Under the pieces are notes generated by a model, which had not been told where the DNA came from, ran no database searches, and was given only the letters and a program-made list of their open reading frames with translations. This document shows positions 26,358 through 36,423 of a DNA stretch of 64,000 nucleotides, in pieces (position 1 is the first letter of the stretch; every line of letters begins with the position of its first letter). This DNA is from Dyella japonica DSM 16301. GTDB taxonomy: Bacteria > Pseudomonadota > Gammaproteobacteria > Xanthomonadales > Rhodanobacteraceae. The stretch spans positions 1 through 64,000 of the forward strand of contig NZ_JPLA01000043.1 in the NCBI RefSeq assembly GCF_001010355.1, given 5' to 3'. Both the position numbers and the translations under genes were made by a program.

Positions 26358-27527
26358 ATGTCCCCTGTTTCATCTGATCGAACGGCTGAAGCCGTTCGAA
26401 CGCCGCATGCGGCTGCCTCCACGGATCGGCTCAAGTTCAACGGCGACAACACGTTCCAGCGTGAACTGCGCAGGCGGGTCGAAGCCCATTTCAAGCAGAC
26501 CGGGCAAAAGCAGCGCGATGGCGCGCATATCTACCTGAAGACGGCGCTGATCCTGGCGAGCTTCGTGGCCTCGTATGTGCTGCTGGTGTTTGTCGCGGCC
26601 ACCTGGTGGCAGGGCGTGCTGTTCAGCATCGCGCTGGGCGTGGCAACGGCGCAGATCGGCTTCAACATCATGCACGACGCCGGCCATCAAGCCTTTTCCG
26701 AGCATCGGCGCGTCAACAAGTGGATGGCCATGACGCTGGACCTGGTCGGTGGCAGCTCGTATGTGTGGCACTGGAAGCACGCGCATTTTCATCACACGAA
26801 TACCAACATCGACGGCTACGACAGCGACATCAACCTCGGTGCGCTGGCGCGCTTCGCGCCGCAGCAGAAGCACTATTGGCATCATCGCTGGCAGCACATC
26901 TATCTGTGGGTGTTGTACGGCCTGACGGTGGTGAGCTGGCATCTGCATGACGATTTTCGCGACGTGATCATGGGCACGATCGGCAAGCGCCGGTTTCCGC
27001 GACCCAAGGGCAAGGATCTGGCGGTCTTCGTCATCGGCAAGCTGGTGTTCTTCACGCTTGCCCTGGGCCTGCCGCTGATCTTCCATTCGGTGAGCGCCGT
27101 GTTGCTTTGCTACGGCCTGGTCGCCGTGGTGGCGGGGCTGCAGCTGGCCCTGGTGTTCCAGCTCGCGCATGCGGTGGAAGAGGCCGCGTTTCCCGAGCCC
27201 AGCGAACCGGGGCACATGAACACGCCGTGGGCGATCCATCAGCTGCAAACCACGGCGAATTTCTCGCGCGACAACCGGCTCGTCACCTGGCTGGTCGGCG
27301 GCCTGAATTTCCAGGTCGAGCACCACCTGTTTCCGCGCATCTGCCACGTGCACTACCCGGCCATCGCCAAGGTGGTCGAAGCGACCTGCCGCGAATACGG
27401 CGTGCCTTATCACGCCAATGCCTCGTTTGGCGCGGGCCTGGCCTCGCACTACCGCTGGCTGAAGCGCATGGGCCAGCCGGATGCGCTCGCAGCTCCCGTG
27501 GTGCTGGAACCGCTCCCGCAAAACTGA
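26358..27527 (+). CDS. Membrane fatty-acid desaturase (linoleoyl-CoA desaturase type)
   Basis: Integral membrane di-iron enzyme of 389 residues that puts a double bond in acyl chains. All three histidine boxes are present: HDAGHQAF (about residue 105), HAHFHHTNTN (about 141) and QVEHHLF (about 320). The QxxHH form of the third box is typical of front-end desaturases. Two to three hydrophobic hairpins lie between the boxes. ATG 26358 is used; an in-frame GTG at 26349 is possible. No redox partner gene is adjacent and no cytochrome b5 domain is fused. Confidence 0.88.
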   Translation: MSPVSSDRTAEAVRTPHAAASTDRLKFNGDNTFQRELRRRVEAHFKQTGQKQRDGAHIYLKTALILASFVASYVLLVFVAATWWQGVLFSIALGVATAQIGFNIMHDAGHQAFSEHRRVNKWMAMTLDLVGGSSYVWHWKHAHFHHTNTNIDGYDSDINLGALARFAPQQKHYWHHRWQHIYLWVLYGLTVVSWHLHDDFRDVIMGTIGKRRFPRPKGKDLAVFVIGKLVFFTLALGLPLIFHSVSAVLLCYGLVAVVAGLQLALVFQLAHAVEEAAFPEPSEPGHMNTPWAIHQLQTTANFSRDNRLVTWLVGGLNFQVEHHLFPRICHVHYPAIAKVVEATCREYGVPYHANASFGAGLASHYRWLKRMGQPDALAAPVVLEPLPQN

Positions 27528-27646
27528 ACGAGATGGCGGCCTGGCTCGCCGCAGCCAGCCGCAGCTGGGCCGGCGAGGCCCCAAGCCCGGCTGGCCGGCC
27601 GTTCCACGCTATCATTGGCGGCTAGCCTTCCTGCCGATCCGCCTCC

Positions 27647-29248
27647 ATGTCTGCCCACCTGACCGAAACCCGCCGCCGCCGCACCTTCGCCATCGTCAGC
27701 CATCCTGACGCGGGCAAGACCACGCTGACCGAAAAGCTGCTGCTGTTCGGCGGTGCGATCCAGATGGCCGGCTCGGTGAAGGGCCGCAAGGCCGCCCGCC
27801 ACGCCACCTCCGACTGGATGGCGCTGGAAAAGGAGCGCGGCATCTCGGTGACCTCCTCGGTGATGCAGTTCCCGTACGAGGGCCGCATCGTCAACCTGCT
27901 CGACACCCCTGGCCACGCGGACTTCTCCGAAGACACCTACCGCGTGCTCACCGCGGTCGACTCGGCGCTGATGGTGATCGACTGCGCCAAGGGCGTAGAA
28001 GAACGCACCATCAAGCTGATGGAGGTGTGCCGCCTGCGCGACACGCCGATCATGACCTTCATCAACAAGCTCGACCGCGAAGGCCGCTCGCCGATCGAAC
28101 TGCTGGACGAAGTGGAATCGGTGCTCGGCATCGCCTGCGCGCCGCTGACCTGGCCGATCGGCATGGGCAAGCGCCTGAAGGGCGTGTACCACTTGCTGCT
28201 CGACGAAGTGCACGTGTTCGAGCAGGGCAAGAACTTCACGCGCCAGGACTCGACCATCTTCAAGGGTCTGGATGCACCAGGTCTCGAAGCCATGATCGGC
28301 GCCGAGGCGCTGGCGGAGCTGCGCGACGAGCTGGAGCTGGTGCAGGGCGCTTCGCATCCGTTCGACATCGAGCAGTACCTCGCCGGCAAGCTCACGCCGG
28401 TGTTCTTCGGTTCGGCGGTGAACAACTTCGGCGTGCAGCTGCTGCTGGATTTCTTCGTCGAGCACGCGCCCTCGCCGCGTTCGCGCGCCACGCTGTCGCG
28501 CGAGGTGAAGCCGGAAGAAGCAGCCCTCACCGGTTTCGTCTTCAAGATCCAGGCCAATATGGATCCCGCGCACCGCGACCGCATCGCCTTCATGCGCGTG
28601 TGCTCGGGCACCTATAACGCCGGCATGAAGATGATGCAGACGCGCACCGGCAAGGACGTGCGCATCGCCAATGCGCTGACCTTCATGGCCAGCGATCGCG
28701 AGATCGTCGAGAACGCCTATCCCGGCGATGTGATCGGCCTGCACAACCACGGCACCATCGGCATCGGCGATACCTTCACCGAAGGCGAGATGGTCAGCTT
28801 CACCGGCATTCCCAACTTCGCGCCGGAATTGTTCCGCCGCGCACGCCTGCGCGATCCGCTGAAGATGAAGGCGCTGCAGAAGGGCCTGGCGCAGCTGTCC
28901 GAAGAAGGCGCCACGCAGTTCTTCCGCCCGTTGATGAGCAACGACCTGATCCTGGGCGCGGTCGGCGTGCTGCAGTTCGACGTGGTGGCCTATCGCCTGA
29001 AGGACGAATACGGCGTAGACGCCAGCTTCGAGCAGGTCACCGTGGCCACCGCGCGCTGGATCCACTGCGACGACGCCAAGAAGCTGGAGGAGTTCCGCGA
29101 GAAGAACGCCAACAACCTGGCCATCGATGCGGCCGGCGAACTGGTCTATCTCGCACCCTCGCGGGTGAACCTGCAGCTGGCGCAGGAGCGCTCGCCCGGC
29201 GTGCGTTTCTCGGCGACGCGCGAGCATGCGACCTCGCTGGATCTGTAA
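27647..29248 (+). CDS. prfC: Peptide chain release factor 3
   Basis: GTPase that recycles release factors RF1/RF2 from the ribosome after termination. The 533-residue protein has the G1 loop [15 protein letters not shown], switch [18 protein letters not shown] and the [12 protein letters not shown] (NKxD) motif of the RF3 subgroup. Domains II and III follow with [13 protein letters not shown] and [25 protein letters not shown] hexamer 18 bases before the ATG could be a -10 box, which would leave a very short leader. Confidence 0.96.
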   Translation: MSAHLTETRRRRTFAIVSHPDAGKTTLTEKLLLFGGAIQMAGSVKGRKAARHATSDWMALEKERGISVTSSVMQFPYEGRIVNLLDTPGHADFSEDTYRVLTAVDSALMVIDCAKGVEERTIKLMEVCRLRDTPIMTFINKLDREGRSPIELLDEVESVLGIACAPLTWPIGMGKRLKGVYHLLLDEVHVFEQGKNFTRQDSTIFKGLDAPGLEAMIGAEALAELRDELELVQGASHPFDIEQYLAGKLTPVFFGSAVNNFGVQLLLDFFVEHAPSPRSRATLSREVKPEEAALTGFVFKIQANMDPAHRDRIAFMRVCSGTYNAGMKMMQTRTGKDVRIANALTFMASDREIVENAYPGDVIGLHNHGTIGIGDTFTEGEMVSFTGIPNFAPELFRRARLRDPLKMKALQKGLAQLSEEGATQFFRPLMSNDLILGAVGVLQFDVVAYRLKDEYGVDASFEQVTVATARWIHCDDAKKLEEFREKNANNLAIDAAGELVYLAPSRVNLQLAQERSPGVRFSATREHATSLDL

Positions 29249-29259
29249 GCCAGTCAAGC

Positions 29260-29281
29260 GGCCCCGGTAACCGCCGGGGCC
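29260..29281 (+). terminator. Hairpin after prfC
   Basis: GGCCCCGG and CCGGGGCC form a perfect 8-bp stem 11 bases after the prfC stop. The tail CTGCTAACC is not U-rich, so this may be only a weak or Rho-assisted end. Confidence 0.45.
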
Positions 29282-29317
29282 TGCTAACCTCCCCTGCATT
29301 CTCAGGGGAATCAATCC

Positions 29318-30232
29318 ATGCCAGCAGGACAGGTCGCCTTCACCACGCCCGCCACCGCCACGCCGTGGCAACGTTGGATGGTGTTCTCGCCGATGGGCCG
29401 CATCTTCTTTTTCGGCGCATTGTGCTTTGTGCTGTTCAAGCTCGTCTCCGTGAGCGTTGCGGCCATCGGCCTGGTCGGTCCGGGCGTGTCGCCGCTGTCG
29501 CGCGCCATCGGCATCCTGGCGATGGAGTTGATTTCATCGCTGGTGGCGTATGCCGTGCTGGTGAAAGCCATCGAACGACGCCCCCTGCGGGAACTTGCGC
29601 TGCGCGACATGTTCACACTCGGCCTCGCCGGACTCCTGGCAGGCGCCTTGCTGATAAGCCTGGTTGTGTTCGTGCTGTGGCTCGCCGGCAGCTATCACGT
29701 CACCGGTACGAATCCCGAAGTGAATTGGCTACCGGCTGTGCTGCTGACCGGCATTGGCGCCGGCGTGTTCGAAGAAATCCTTACCCGCGGCATCCTCTTC
29801 CGCACGCTGGAAGAAGGCCTCGGCACCTGGTGGGCACTGGCCATCTCCGCACTGTTCTTCGGCGCGGCGCATATCTTCAATCCGGGCGCCACGCTGTGGA
29901 GCTCACTCGCCATCGCGATCGAGGCCGGCATCCTGCTGGCCCTGCTCTATCACGTGACGCGTTCGCTGTGGCCGTGCATCGGTCTGCATGCGGCATGGAA
30001 TGTGATGCAGGGCACGGTCTACGGCATTCCTGTTTCGGGCACGGCCGCGCACGGCTGGCTGGTGTCCAACTGCACGGGCCCGGACTGGCTGAGCGGCGGC
30101 GTGTTCGGTGCCGAGGCTTCGGTGGTGGCGCTGATCGTATGTTCGTCCTGCTCGGCCCTGCTGCTGATCGTGGCCGTGCGTCGCGGCAGCATCGTGCCGC
30201 CGTCCTGGCGTCGCGCCTCCAGCACGGTCTGA
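29318..30232 (+). CDS. CPBP family intramembrane metalloprotease
   Basis: Polytopic membrane protein of 304 residues with about eight helices. The CPBP (Abi/CAAX-like) motifs are in order: EEILTRGILFRTLEE (about residue 151), FFGAAHIFNPG and LHAAWNVMQG. These give the glutamate pair and histidines that hold the metal in this family. Members act in prenyl-protein processing, bacteriocin self-immunity or unknown roles; no bacteriocin gene is seen here. GGGGAATC precedes the ATG by a few bases. Confidence 0.88.
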   Translation: MPAGQVAFTTPATATPWQRWMVFSPMGRIFFFGALCFVLFKLVSVSVAAIGLVGPGVSPLSRAIGILAMELISSLVAYAVLVKAIERRPLRELALRDMFTLGLAGLLAGALLISLVVFVLWLAGSYHVTGTNPEVNWLPAVLLTGIGAGVFEEILTRGILFRTLEEGLGTWWALAISALFFGAAHIFNPGATLWSSLAIAIEAGILLALLYHVTRSLWPCIGLHAAWNVMQGTVYGIPVSGTAAHGWLVSNCTGPDWLSGGVFGAEASVVALIVCSSCSALLLIVAVRRGSIVPPSWRRASSTV

Positions 30233-30324
30233 GGCCAGCTATCGTCTTCACAAATCTGCGGATACCCTGAAGGGAACCGCCCCGGCCTGGCAGGACTGCC
30301 AGGCCTAGACCACTGTGAAGACGT

Positions 30325-33300
30325 ATGGCCGCCCCGAAAAATCGCTATTCCTGGCTGGCCCACCAGCCGATGCAGCAGAAGATCCTGGTCGCCATCGGCA
30401 CCCTGGTGTTGCTGTTCGTGATCTGCAGCGTGGTGAGCCTGCAGTCGTTGTCGCGGCAGGACATCAGCACGCACTGGTCGCGTCACACCTACGACGTGCG
30501 CGCCAAGATCGACGACGTGACCGAACACCTGCAGGCCAGCCAGATGGCGCTGCGCGGTTTCCTGCTCAATCCGCAAGGTGCCGAGCTGACAGCGCACCAG
30601 CAGGCGGACGCAGCGCTCGCCCGGGACCTGAGCGAGCTGCGCACCCTCACGACCGACAACCCGCTGCAGCAGGGCCGCATTGACCGCATCGAATCGATGG
30701 CGGACCAATGGCAGAAGGACGCGTTGCAGCACGGCATCGAGCCCATGCAGGCGGTCCGCGGCAGCGACGCCACCGAAGCGGCGCTGGAACGCGTGCGTGT
30801 GCAGACCAGTTATCTCGCGCACCGCACCGTCTTCGTGGCCGACATCCTCGGCGTGCTCAAGCAGATGGACGACACCGAGGCCGCCCTGCTGGACCAGCGT
30901 GAAGCCACCCAGCAGCGCGATGTGCGGGAAGTACGCGCCGTCACCTGGATCACCATGCTGCTCAGCCTGCTCCTGGGTGGTTCGGTGGTGTACATGACGT
31001 TCCGCCTGATCACGCGGCCGATTCGCCGCATGACGGATCTGATGACGCGCCTGGCCGGACACGATCACAGCGTGGAAATCCGCCAGCTCGAACGTCGCGA
31101 CGAGATCGGCGAGATAGCCCGTGCCCTGCAGGTGTTCAAGCAGATGGCCATCGAAACGGCGGCGCAGACCTGGGTGAAGACGCAGGTTTCGCAGATCGCC
31201 AGCGACCTGCAGAAAGTGGAAACCGAACGCGAGTTCGCCGAACAGCTTACCGGCACGCTGGGGCCGCTGCTCGAGTGCGGCGTGGGTGTGTTCTATCGCT
31301 TTGACGAGCAGGACCAGCGGCTGCGCCTGCAAGGCAGCTACGGCTACCAGCAGCGTCGCCATCTGAGCACCGAATACGCGCTGGGTGAAGGGCTGGTCGG
31401 CCAGAGCGCACTGGAGCGCAAACCGATCACGCTGCAGGACGTGCCCGAGGATTACGTGCGTATCCATTCCGGCAGCGGCGAGGCGTCGCCGAACACCATC
31501 ACCGTGCTGCCGTTGATCCTGCGCGACAAACTGCTGGGCGTGCTGGAACTGGCCAGCTTCCACCATTTCACCGAGCCCCAGCAGCGCCTGTTGAACGAAC
31601 TGCTGCCGATTGCCTCGCTGTCGCTGGAAAATCTCGGCCGCGCGATCCGCACGCAGGATCTGCTCATGCGCACCAGCGAGCAGGCCGACGAATTGCGCGC
31701 TTCGGAAGAAACCCTGCGCCGCCAGCAGCAGGATCTCCAGGTCACCAACGAAGAACTCAACGCCAAGACCCACGAGCTGCAGGAGCAATCGCAGCGCCTG
31801 CTCGCCTCGGAAGAAGAACTGCGCGTGCAGACCGAAGAGCTGCAGGCGTCCAACGAAGAACTGCGCCAGAAGACCGACACGCTTAACCAGCAGAAACACG
31901 TACTTGAGAACCTGCAGCGCGAGACGCAGGAGAAGGCGGAAGAATTGGCGCGCGCCAGCCAGTACAAGTCCGAGTTCCTCGCCAATATGTCGCACGAGTT
32001 GCGCACGCCGCTCAACAGCCTGCTGATCCTGTCGCGCAGCCTGGCCGACAACCGCGAGGGCAATCTCGATAGCGAACAAGTGGAATCGGCGCGCATCATC
32101 CATGACTCGGGTAGCAACCTGCTGCGTCTGATCAACGACATCCTCGACCTGTCCAAGGTCGAGGCCGGCAAGATGGATGTGGTGCTGGACGACTTCCCGC
32201 TGGCCGACCTCGAACGCGCGCTCAAGCGCACCTTCAACCACGTAGCGCAGGACAAGCAGATCGACTTCATCGTGAAGATCGACCCCGGCCTGCCGGCCAC
32301 GCTGCGCACCGACGCCACCAAGCTCGAGCAGATCGCCAACAACCTTATCGGCAATGCCTTCAAGTTCACCCACCAGGGCTCGGTGACGGCGCATATCGGG
32401 CGACCCTCGGCGGCGATCAGTCTGCCAGCGGGCATGCAGGGCAAGGACGTGATCGCCATCGCGGTGACCGACACCGGCATCGGCATCCCGCCGGACAAGG
32501 CGCAGAAGATCTTCCAGGCGTTCGAGCAGGTCGACGCCAGCACCAGCCGCCAGTACGGCGGCACCGGCCTGGGCCTGACCATTTCCAAGCGCATCGCCGA
32601 ACTGCTCGATGGCGATATCGTGCTGCACAGCGAGGTCGGACACGGCAGCACGTTCACCATCCTGCTGCCGCTGGAAGGGCCTACGGGCGTGCCCATGGCG
32701 CCGGCTGCCAACGGAATCACCACGCCCGCCCCGGCCCGTCCCACCATGACCCAGGCGCTGCTGCCGGAAACGATCGAAGACGACCGCGCCAGCATGATGC
32801 CGGGCGACACCGTCATCCTCATCATCGAGGACGATCCGGTGTTCGCGCGCATCCTCGCCGACATGGTCCGTCGCAAGGGCTACCGCGTGCTGGCCGCCGC
32901 CGATGGCGAATCGGGCCTGCAACTGGCGGCCAAGCACAGCCCCACCGGCATCCTGCTCGACGTGATGCTGCCGGGCATGGACGGCTGGACGGTGATTGAG
33001 CGCCTGAAGGAAAACGCCGCGACGCGCCACGTTCCCGTGCATTTCATTTCCGCGGTGGACGAAGCGAACCGCGGCCGCGACCTGGGCGCGGTGGGCTTTC
33101 TCACCAAGCCGGTCAGCCGCGAAGCAATCGGCGAGGCCTTCGATCGCCTGCTGCATTTTGCCGAAGGCCGTATGCGGCACCTGCTGATCGTGGACGACGA
33201 CGCCGATTCGCGCGCCGCCATGCGCACCCTGCTGCGCAACGACGACGTCAGCATCGAGGAAGCCGGCAGCGCCGAGGAAGCACTTGAGCGCATGCACGGC

Positions 33301-33993
33301 ACCACGTACGACTGCATCGTGCTGGACCTGGGCCTGCCGGGCATCTCGGGCATCGAGTTGCTCGAACAGCTCGCCGCCGCCGGCAGCATTCCGCCGGTCG
33401 TGGTTTATTCCGGCCGCGAGCTGAGCCGCGAGGAAAGCCTGAAGCTGCGCCAGTACACCGACAGCATCGTCATCAAGGGTGCACGTTCGCCGGAGCGCCT
33501 GCTGGATGAAGTGAGCCTGTTCCTGCACAGCATCCAGGGCGGCCGCGTACGCCAGGCCGCCGTGGGCGCCAAGACGACCGCAGCACCACCCGCACCCGCG
33601 CTGACCGATGCGCACGAGCTGGTCCATCGCAAAGTGCTCTTGGTGGATGACGACATGCGCAACCTGTTTGCGCTGTCCAAGGTGCTGCGCGGCTGGGGCA
33701 TGCACGTGACGATGGCGCAGGATGGCCTCAAAGCGCTCAAGGCGCTGTCCGACCACAGCGATATCGAGCTGGTGCTGATGGATGTGATGATGCCGGTAAT
33801 GGACGGCTACGACACCATCCGCGAGATCCGCGCGCAGCCACAGCTGGCTAAGCTGCCGATCATCGCGCTTACCGCCAAAGCCATGCGCGGCGACCGCGAG
33901 AAATGCCTGGAGGCAGGCGCCAACGATTACCTGTCCAAACCGATCGATATCGACAAGCTGTCGTCGATGATGCACGTGTGGCTGCATCGATGA
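30325..33993 (+). CDS. Hybrid histidine kinase: CHASE3-HAMP-GAF-HisKA-ATPase-three receivers
   Basis: Inner-membrane signalling hub of 1222 residues. Helices at about 19-40 and 207-228 flank a CHASE3-type periplasmic domain, followed by HAMP (about 230-282), GAF (about 300-440), a long coiled coil (about 450-545), HisKA with ANMSHELRTPLNS (His about 557) and the ATPase with NNLIGNAFKFT and GGTGLGLTISKR. Three receivers follow: LLDVMLPGMDG (Asp about 878), VLDLGLPGISG (about 999) and LMDVMMPVMDG (about 1152). It heads an operon with CheR, CheB and a receiver-GGDEF protein joined by ATGA overlaps or one-base gaps. The coiled coil may carry CheR methylation sites. Confidence 0.93.
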   Translation: MAAPKNRYSWLAHQPMQQKILVAIGTLVLLFVICSVVSLQSLSRQDISTHWSRHTYDVRAKIDDVTEHLQASQMALRGFLLNPQGAELTAHQQADAALARDLSELRTLTTDNPLQQGRIDRIESMADQWQKDALQHGIEPMQAVRGSDATEAALERVRVQTSYLAHRTVFVADILGVLKQMDDTEAALLDQREATQQRDVREVRAVTWITMLLSLLLGGSVVYMTFRLITRPIRRMTDLMTRLAGHDHSVEIRQLERRDEIGEIARALQVFKQMAIETAAQTWVKTQVSQIASDLQKVETEREFAEQLTGTLGPLLECGVGVFYRFDEQDQRLRLQGSYGYQQRRHLSTEYALGEGLVGQSALERKPITLQDVPEDYVRIHSGSGEASPNTITVLPLILRDKLLGVLELASFHHFTEPQQRLLNELLPIASLSLENLGRAIRTQDLLMRTSEQADELRASEETLRRQQQDLQVTNEELNAKTHELQEQSQRLLASEEELRVQTEELQASNEELRQKTDTLNQQKHVLENLQRETQEKAEELARASQYKSEFLANMSHELRTPLNSLLILSRSLADNREGNLDSEQVESARIIHDSGSNLLRLINDILDLSKVEAGKMDVVLDDFPLADLERALKRTFNHVAQDKQIDFIVKIDPGLPATLRTDATKLEQIANNLIGNAFKFTHQGSVTAHIGRPSAAISLPAGMQGKDVIAIAVTDTGIGIPPDKAQKIFQAFEQVDASTSRQYGGTGLGLTISKRIAELLDGDIVLHSEVGHGSTFTILLPLEGPTGVPMAPAANGITTPAPARPTMTQALLPETIEDDRASMMPGDTVILIIEDDPVFARILADMVRRKGYRVLAAADGESGLQLAAKHSPTGILLDVMLPGMDGWTVIERLKENAATRHVPVHFISAVDEANRGRDLGAVGFLTKPVSREAIGEAFDRLLHFAEGRMRHLLIVDDDADSRAAMRTLLRNDDVSIEEAGSAEEALERMHGTTYDCIVLDLGLPGISGIELLEQLAAAGSIPPVVVYSGRELSREESLKLRQYTDSIVIKGARSPERLLDEVSLFLHSIQGGRVRQAAVGAKTTAAPPAPALTDAHELVHRKVLLVDDDMRNLFALSKVLRGWGMHVTMAQDGLKALKALSDHSDIELVLMDVMMPVMDGYDTIREIRAQPQLAKLPIIALTAKAMRGDREKCLEAGANDYLSKPIDIDKLSSMMHVWLHR

Positions 33994-34859
33994 GCAAGCG
34001 CGCCGACAAGGCGAAAGTGGTCGACACGGCGCTCGAGGATATCGAGATCGAGCTGTTCGTGCGGGCGCTCAAGCTGCGTCACGGTTATGACTTCACCCAG
34101 TACGCGCCGGCCTCGCTGAAGCGGCGCGTGCTGCAGCTGGCCCATGCGCAGCACGCCGACACAGTGAGTGCGCTCACCACCCGCTTGCTGCACGAAGCCG
34201 ATTTCCTGCCGGCGGTGCTGGAAGGCCTGTCTGTGCCGGTATCGGAGATGTTCCGCGATCCCGATGTCTTCCGCGCCCTGCGCGAGCAGGTGTTTCCCGT
34301 GCTCGCCTCCTATCCGCAGATCAATATCTGGCAGGCCGGCTGCGCGCACGGCCAGGAAGTCTATTCTCTGGCTATCCTGCTCGAAGAAGCCGGCCTGTAC
34401 GACCGCACGCAGATCTACGCGACGGACTTCAACGAGGCCGCGCTCAAGCACGCGCAGGAAGGCATCTACCCCTCGCGCGATGCGCAGCTGTGGTCGCGCA
34501 ACTATCTCGCGGCCGGCGGCAGCCACACGCTGGCCGACTACTACAGCGCACGCTACGAACTGATCAAGCTGGACCAGCGTCTGCGTCGCAATGTGACGTT
34601 CGCCAACCACAACCTGGTCACCGATGAGGTGTTCTGCGAAGCGCATCTCGTGTTGTGCCGCAATGTGCTGATCTATTTTTCCGACCCGCTGCAGGACCGC
34701 ACCCTGGCGCTGTTCCGCGACAGCCTGGTGCGTGGCGGCTTCCTCTGCCTGGGCACGCGCGAAAGCCTGGATTTCGCCCCCTCGGCCGCCGACTTCACGC
34801 CGGTCGATGCGGCACGCCGCATCTATCGCCTGGGCTCGCGCGGTGCAGGCAAGGACTGA
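33990..34859 (+). CDS. CheR-type protein methyltransferase
   Basis: SAM-dependent enzyme of 289 residues that in classical chemotaxis methylates receptor glutamates. The N-terminal helical domain (YDFTQYAPASLKRRV) and the catalytic motif QAGCAHGQEVYSLAILLEE are present, followed by YATDFNEAAL and LCRNVLIYF. The usual GCSTGEE loop reads GCAHGQE, a notable change beside the SAM site. No chemoreceptor or CheA gene is nearby, so the likely substrate is the hybrid kinase encoded just upstream. The start overlaps the kinase stop (ATGA). Confidence 0.9.
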   Translation: MSKRADKAKVVDTALEDIEIELFVRALKLRHGYDFTQYAPASLKRRVLQLAHAQHADTVSALTTRLLHEADFLPAVLEGLSVPVSEMFRDPDVFRALREQVFPVLASYPQINIWQAGCAHGQEVYSLAILLEEAGLYDRTQIYATDFNEAALKHAQEGIYPSRDAQLWSRNYLAAGGSHTLADYYSARYELIKLDQRLRRNVTFANHNLVTDEVFCEAHLVLCRNVLIYFSDPLQDRTLALFRDSLVRGGFLCLGTRESLDFAPSAADFTPVDAARRIYRLGSRGAGKD

Positions 34860-34860
34860 T

Positions 34861-35430
34861 ATGGCCATGCCGCAGGCCATCGTGATCGGTTGTTCAGCTG
34901 GCGGCCTCACCGCGTTGGAGCAGTTGTTTGCAGGGATCGATCCTGCCCTGCCCCAACCCATCGCCGTGTGCTGCCATACCGGCTCGGCCACCGTGGATCT
35001 GCTGTGCGAGTTGCTGGCCAAGCACGCCACCCTGCCGGTGGAGGAGGCGCGCGAGCGCGCGCCCATGCGTGGCGGCGTGATCCATGTGGCACCCAGCGGC
35101 TACCACCTGCTGGTGGAAGCCAGCCGGCGTTTTTCGTTGTCGGTGGATCAGCGCGTGAGCTTTGCGCGCCCTTCCATCGACGTGCTGTTCGAATCGGCCG
35201 CCGAGGCGTATCGCGACACGCTGATCGGCATCGTGCTCACCGGCGCCAACAGCGATGGCGCCGATGGGCTCGTGCATGTGCGACAAGCGGGGGGGCTTGC
35301 CGTTGTGCAGGAACCGACCGACGCCGAAGTTGCGACCATGCCCGCCGCCGCGCTCGAACGCGCGGGCGCGGACCATTGCCTTCCACTGGCGGCGATTGCG
35401 CCGCTGCTCAACCGCCTGTGCCTGCCATGA
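34861..35430 (+). CDS. CheB-type methylesterase, catalytic domain only
   Basis: Protein-glutamate methylesterase or deamidase domain of 189 residues without the usual N-terminal receiver. Triad candidates are the serine in IGCSAGGLTAL, the histidine in AVCCHTGSATV and the aspartate in LTGANSDGADGL. Its start lies one base after the cheR stop and its stop overlaps the next gene. Losing the receiver means it is not switched by CheA phosphorylation and may be constitutive, balancing CheR on the same target. Confidence 0.9.
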   Translation: MAMPQAIVIGCSAGGLTALEQLFAGIDPALPQPIAVCCHTGSATVDLLCELLAKHATLPVEEARERAPMRGGVIHVAPSGYHLLVEASRRFSLSVDQRVSFARPSIDVLFESAAEAYRDTLIGIVLTGANSDGADGLVHVRQAGGLAVVQEPTDAEVATMPAAALERAGADHCLPLAAIAPLLNRLCLP

Positions 35431-36422
35431 ACCTGCCTGCCCCGAAGATTCTCGTCGTCGACGACACGCCCGCCAACCTCGTCGCCATGCGTCACCTGCT
35501 CGCCGACAGCGGCGCCGAGCTGTACGAGACCGACAACGGCAACGCGGCGCTGGCGCTATGCCTGGACCACGAATTCGCACTGATCCTGCTCGACGTGAAC
35601 ATGCCCGAGATGGACGGCTTCGAAGTGGCCTTCCTGATCGGCGAGGATGAACGGCTGCGCGAGACGCCGATCATCTTCGTCACGGCGGCGTATGCCGACG
35701 ACATCAACCGCGTGCGCGGCTATCACTTCGGCGCGGTCGATTACATTGCCAAACCGATCAACGACATGATCCTGCAGTCCAAGGTGCGCGTATTCCTTGA
35801 GCTATACCGTGCACGTGCAGCGCTCAAGTCGACGTTGGCCGAGCTCGAGGAGCGCAACGAGCAGCTCAACACGGAAATTTCCGAGCGCCGGCGCATCGAG
35901 GCGCAGATCCGCCACCAGGCCACCCACGACACGCTCACCGGCCTGCCCAATCGCACGCTGTTCCACGACCGCCTGCTTACCGCCATGCAGCGCGTGCCAC
36001 GCCATGGGCCGGGCTTCGCACTGGCCATGCTCGATATCGACGGCTTCAAGGGCGTCAATGACAACCACGGTCATCCAGCCGGCGATGCCCTGCTGAAGGC
36101 GATCGCGGATCGACTCGGCGACCAGGTGCGCAGCAACGATACGGTCGCGCGCCTGGGCGGCGACGAGTTCGCGCTGATCCTGGAAGACGTGGCCGACGTG
36201 GACTTGCTGATGCGCCGCTGCCAGGACATCGGCAACGCGCTCGCCGCGCCCTATCCGCTCGAAGGACGTCATGGCCCGTTCGAAGCCCAGGTAAGCGCGA
36301 GCATTGGCGTGACCCTGTGGAAGGGTGACGGACAAGCCGATGAAGATCTGATCCAGTCGGCCGACCGCGCGCTCTATCAGGCCAAGGACAGCGGCAAGAA
36401 CTGCTGCGTGATGTCGCCCTGA
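35427..36422 (+). CDS. Response regulator with GGDEF (diguanylate cyclase) output
   Basis: Cytosolic regulator of 331 residues. The receiver has the acidic pair VVDDTP and phospho-acceptor Asp56 in LLDVNMPEMDG, followed by a coiled coil (about 130-165, ELEERNEQLNTEISERRR) and the GGDEF domain. The active-site loop is intact (LGGDEFALI, about 244), and RSND sits five residues before it as an RxxD inhibitory site, so it should make c-di-GMP under product inhibition. The ATGA overlap with cheB places it as output of the kinase-CheR-CheB operon. Confidence 0.93.
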   Translation: MNLPAPKILVVDDTPANLVAMRHLLADSGAELYETDNGNAALALCLDHEFALILLDVNMPEMDGFEVAFLIGEDERLRETPIIFVTAAYADDINRVRGYHFGAVDYIAKPINDMILQSKVRVFLELYRARAALKSTLAELEERNEQLNTEISERRRIEAQIRHQATHDTLTGLPNRTLFHDRLLTAMQRVPRHGPGFALAMLDIDGFKGVNDNHGHPAGDALLKAIADRLGDQVRSNDTVARLGGDEFALILEDVADVDLLMRRCQDIGNALAAPYPLEGRHGPFEAQVSASIGVTLWKGDGQADEDLIQSADRALYQAKDSGKNCCVMSP

Positions 36423-36423
36423 T

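Noticed and set aside
30019-33987. A 1322-codon open frame on the minus strand opposite the hybrid kinase
   Set aside because: It is Arg/His/Gln/Ala rich, has no family pattern, and mirrors a well-conserved kinase on the plus strand. High GC creates such antisense frames.
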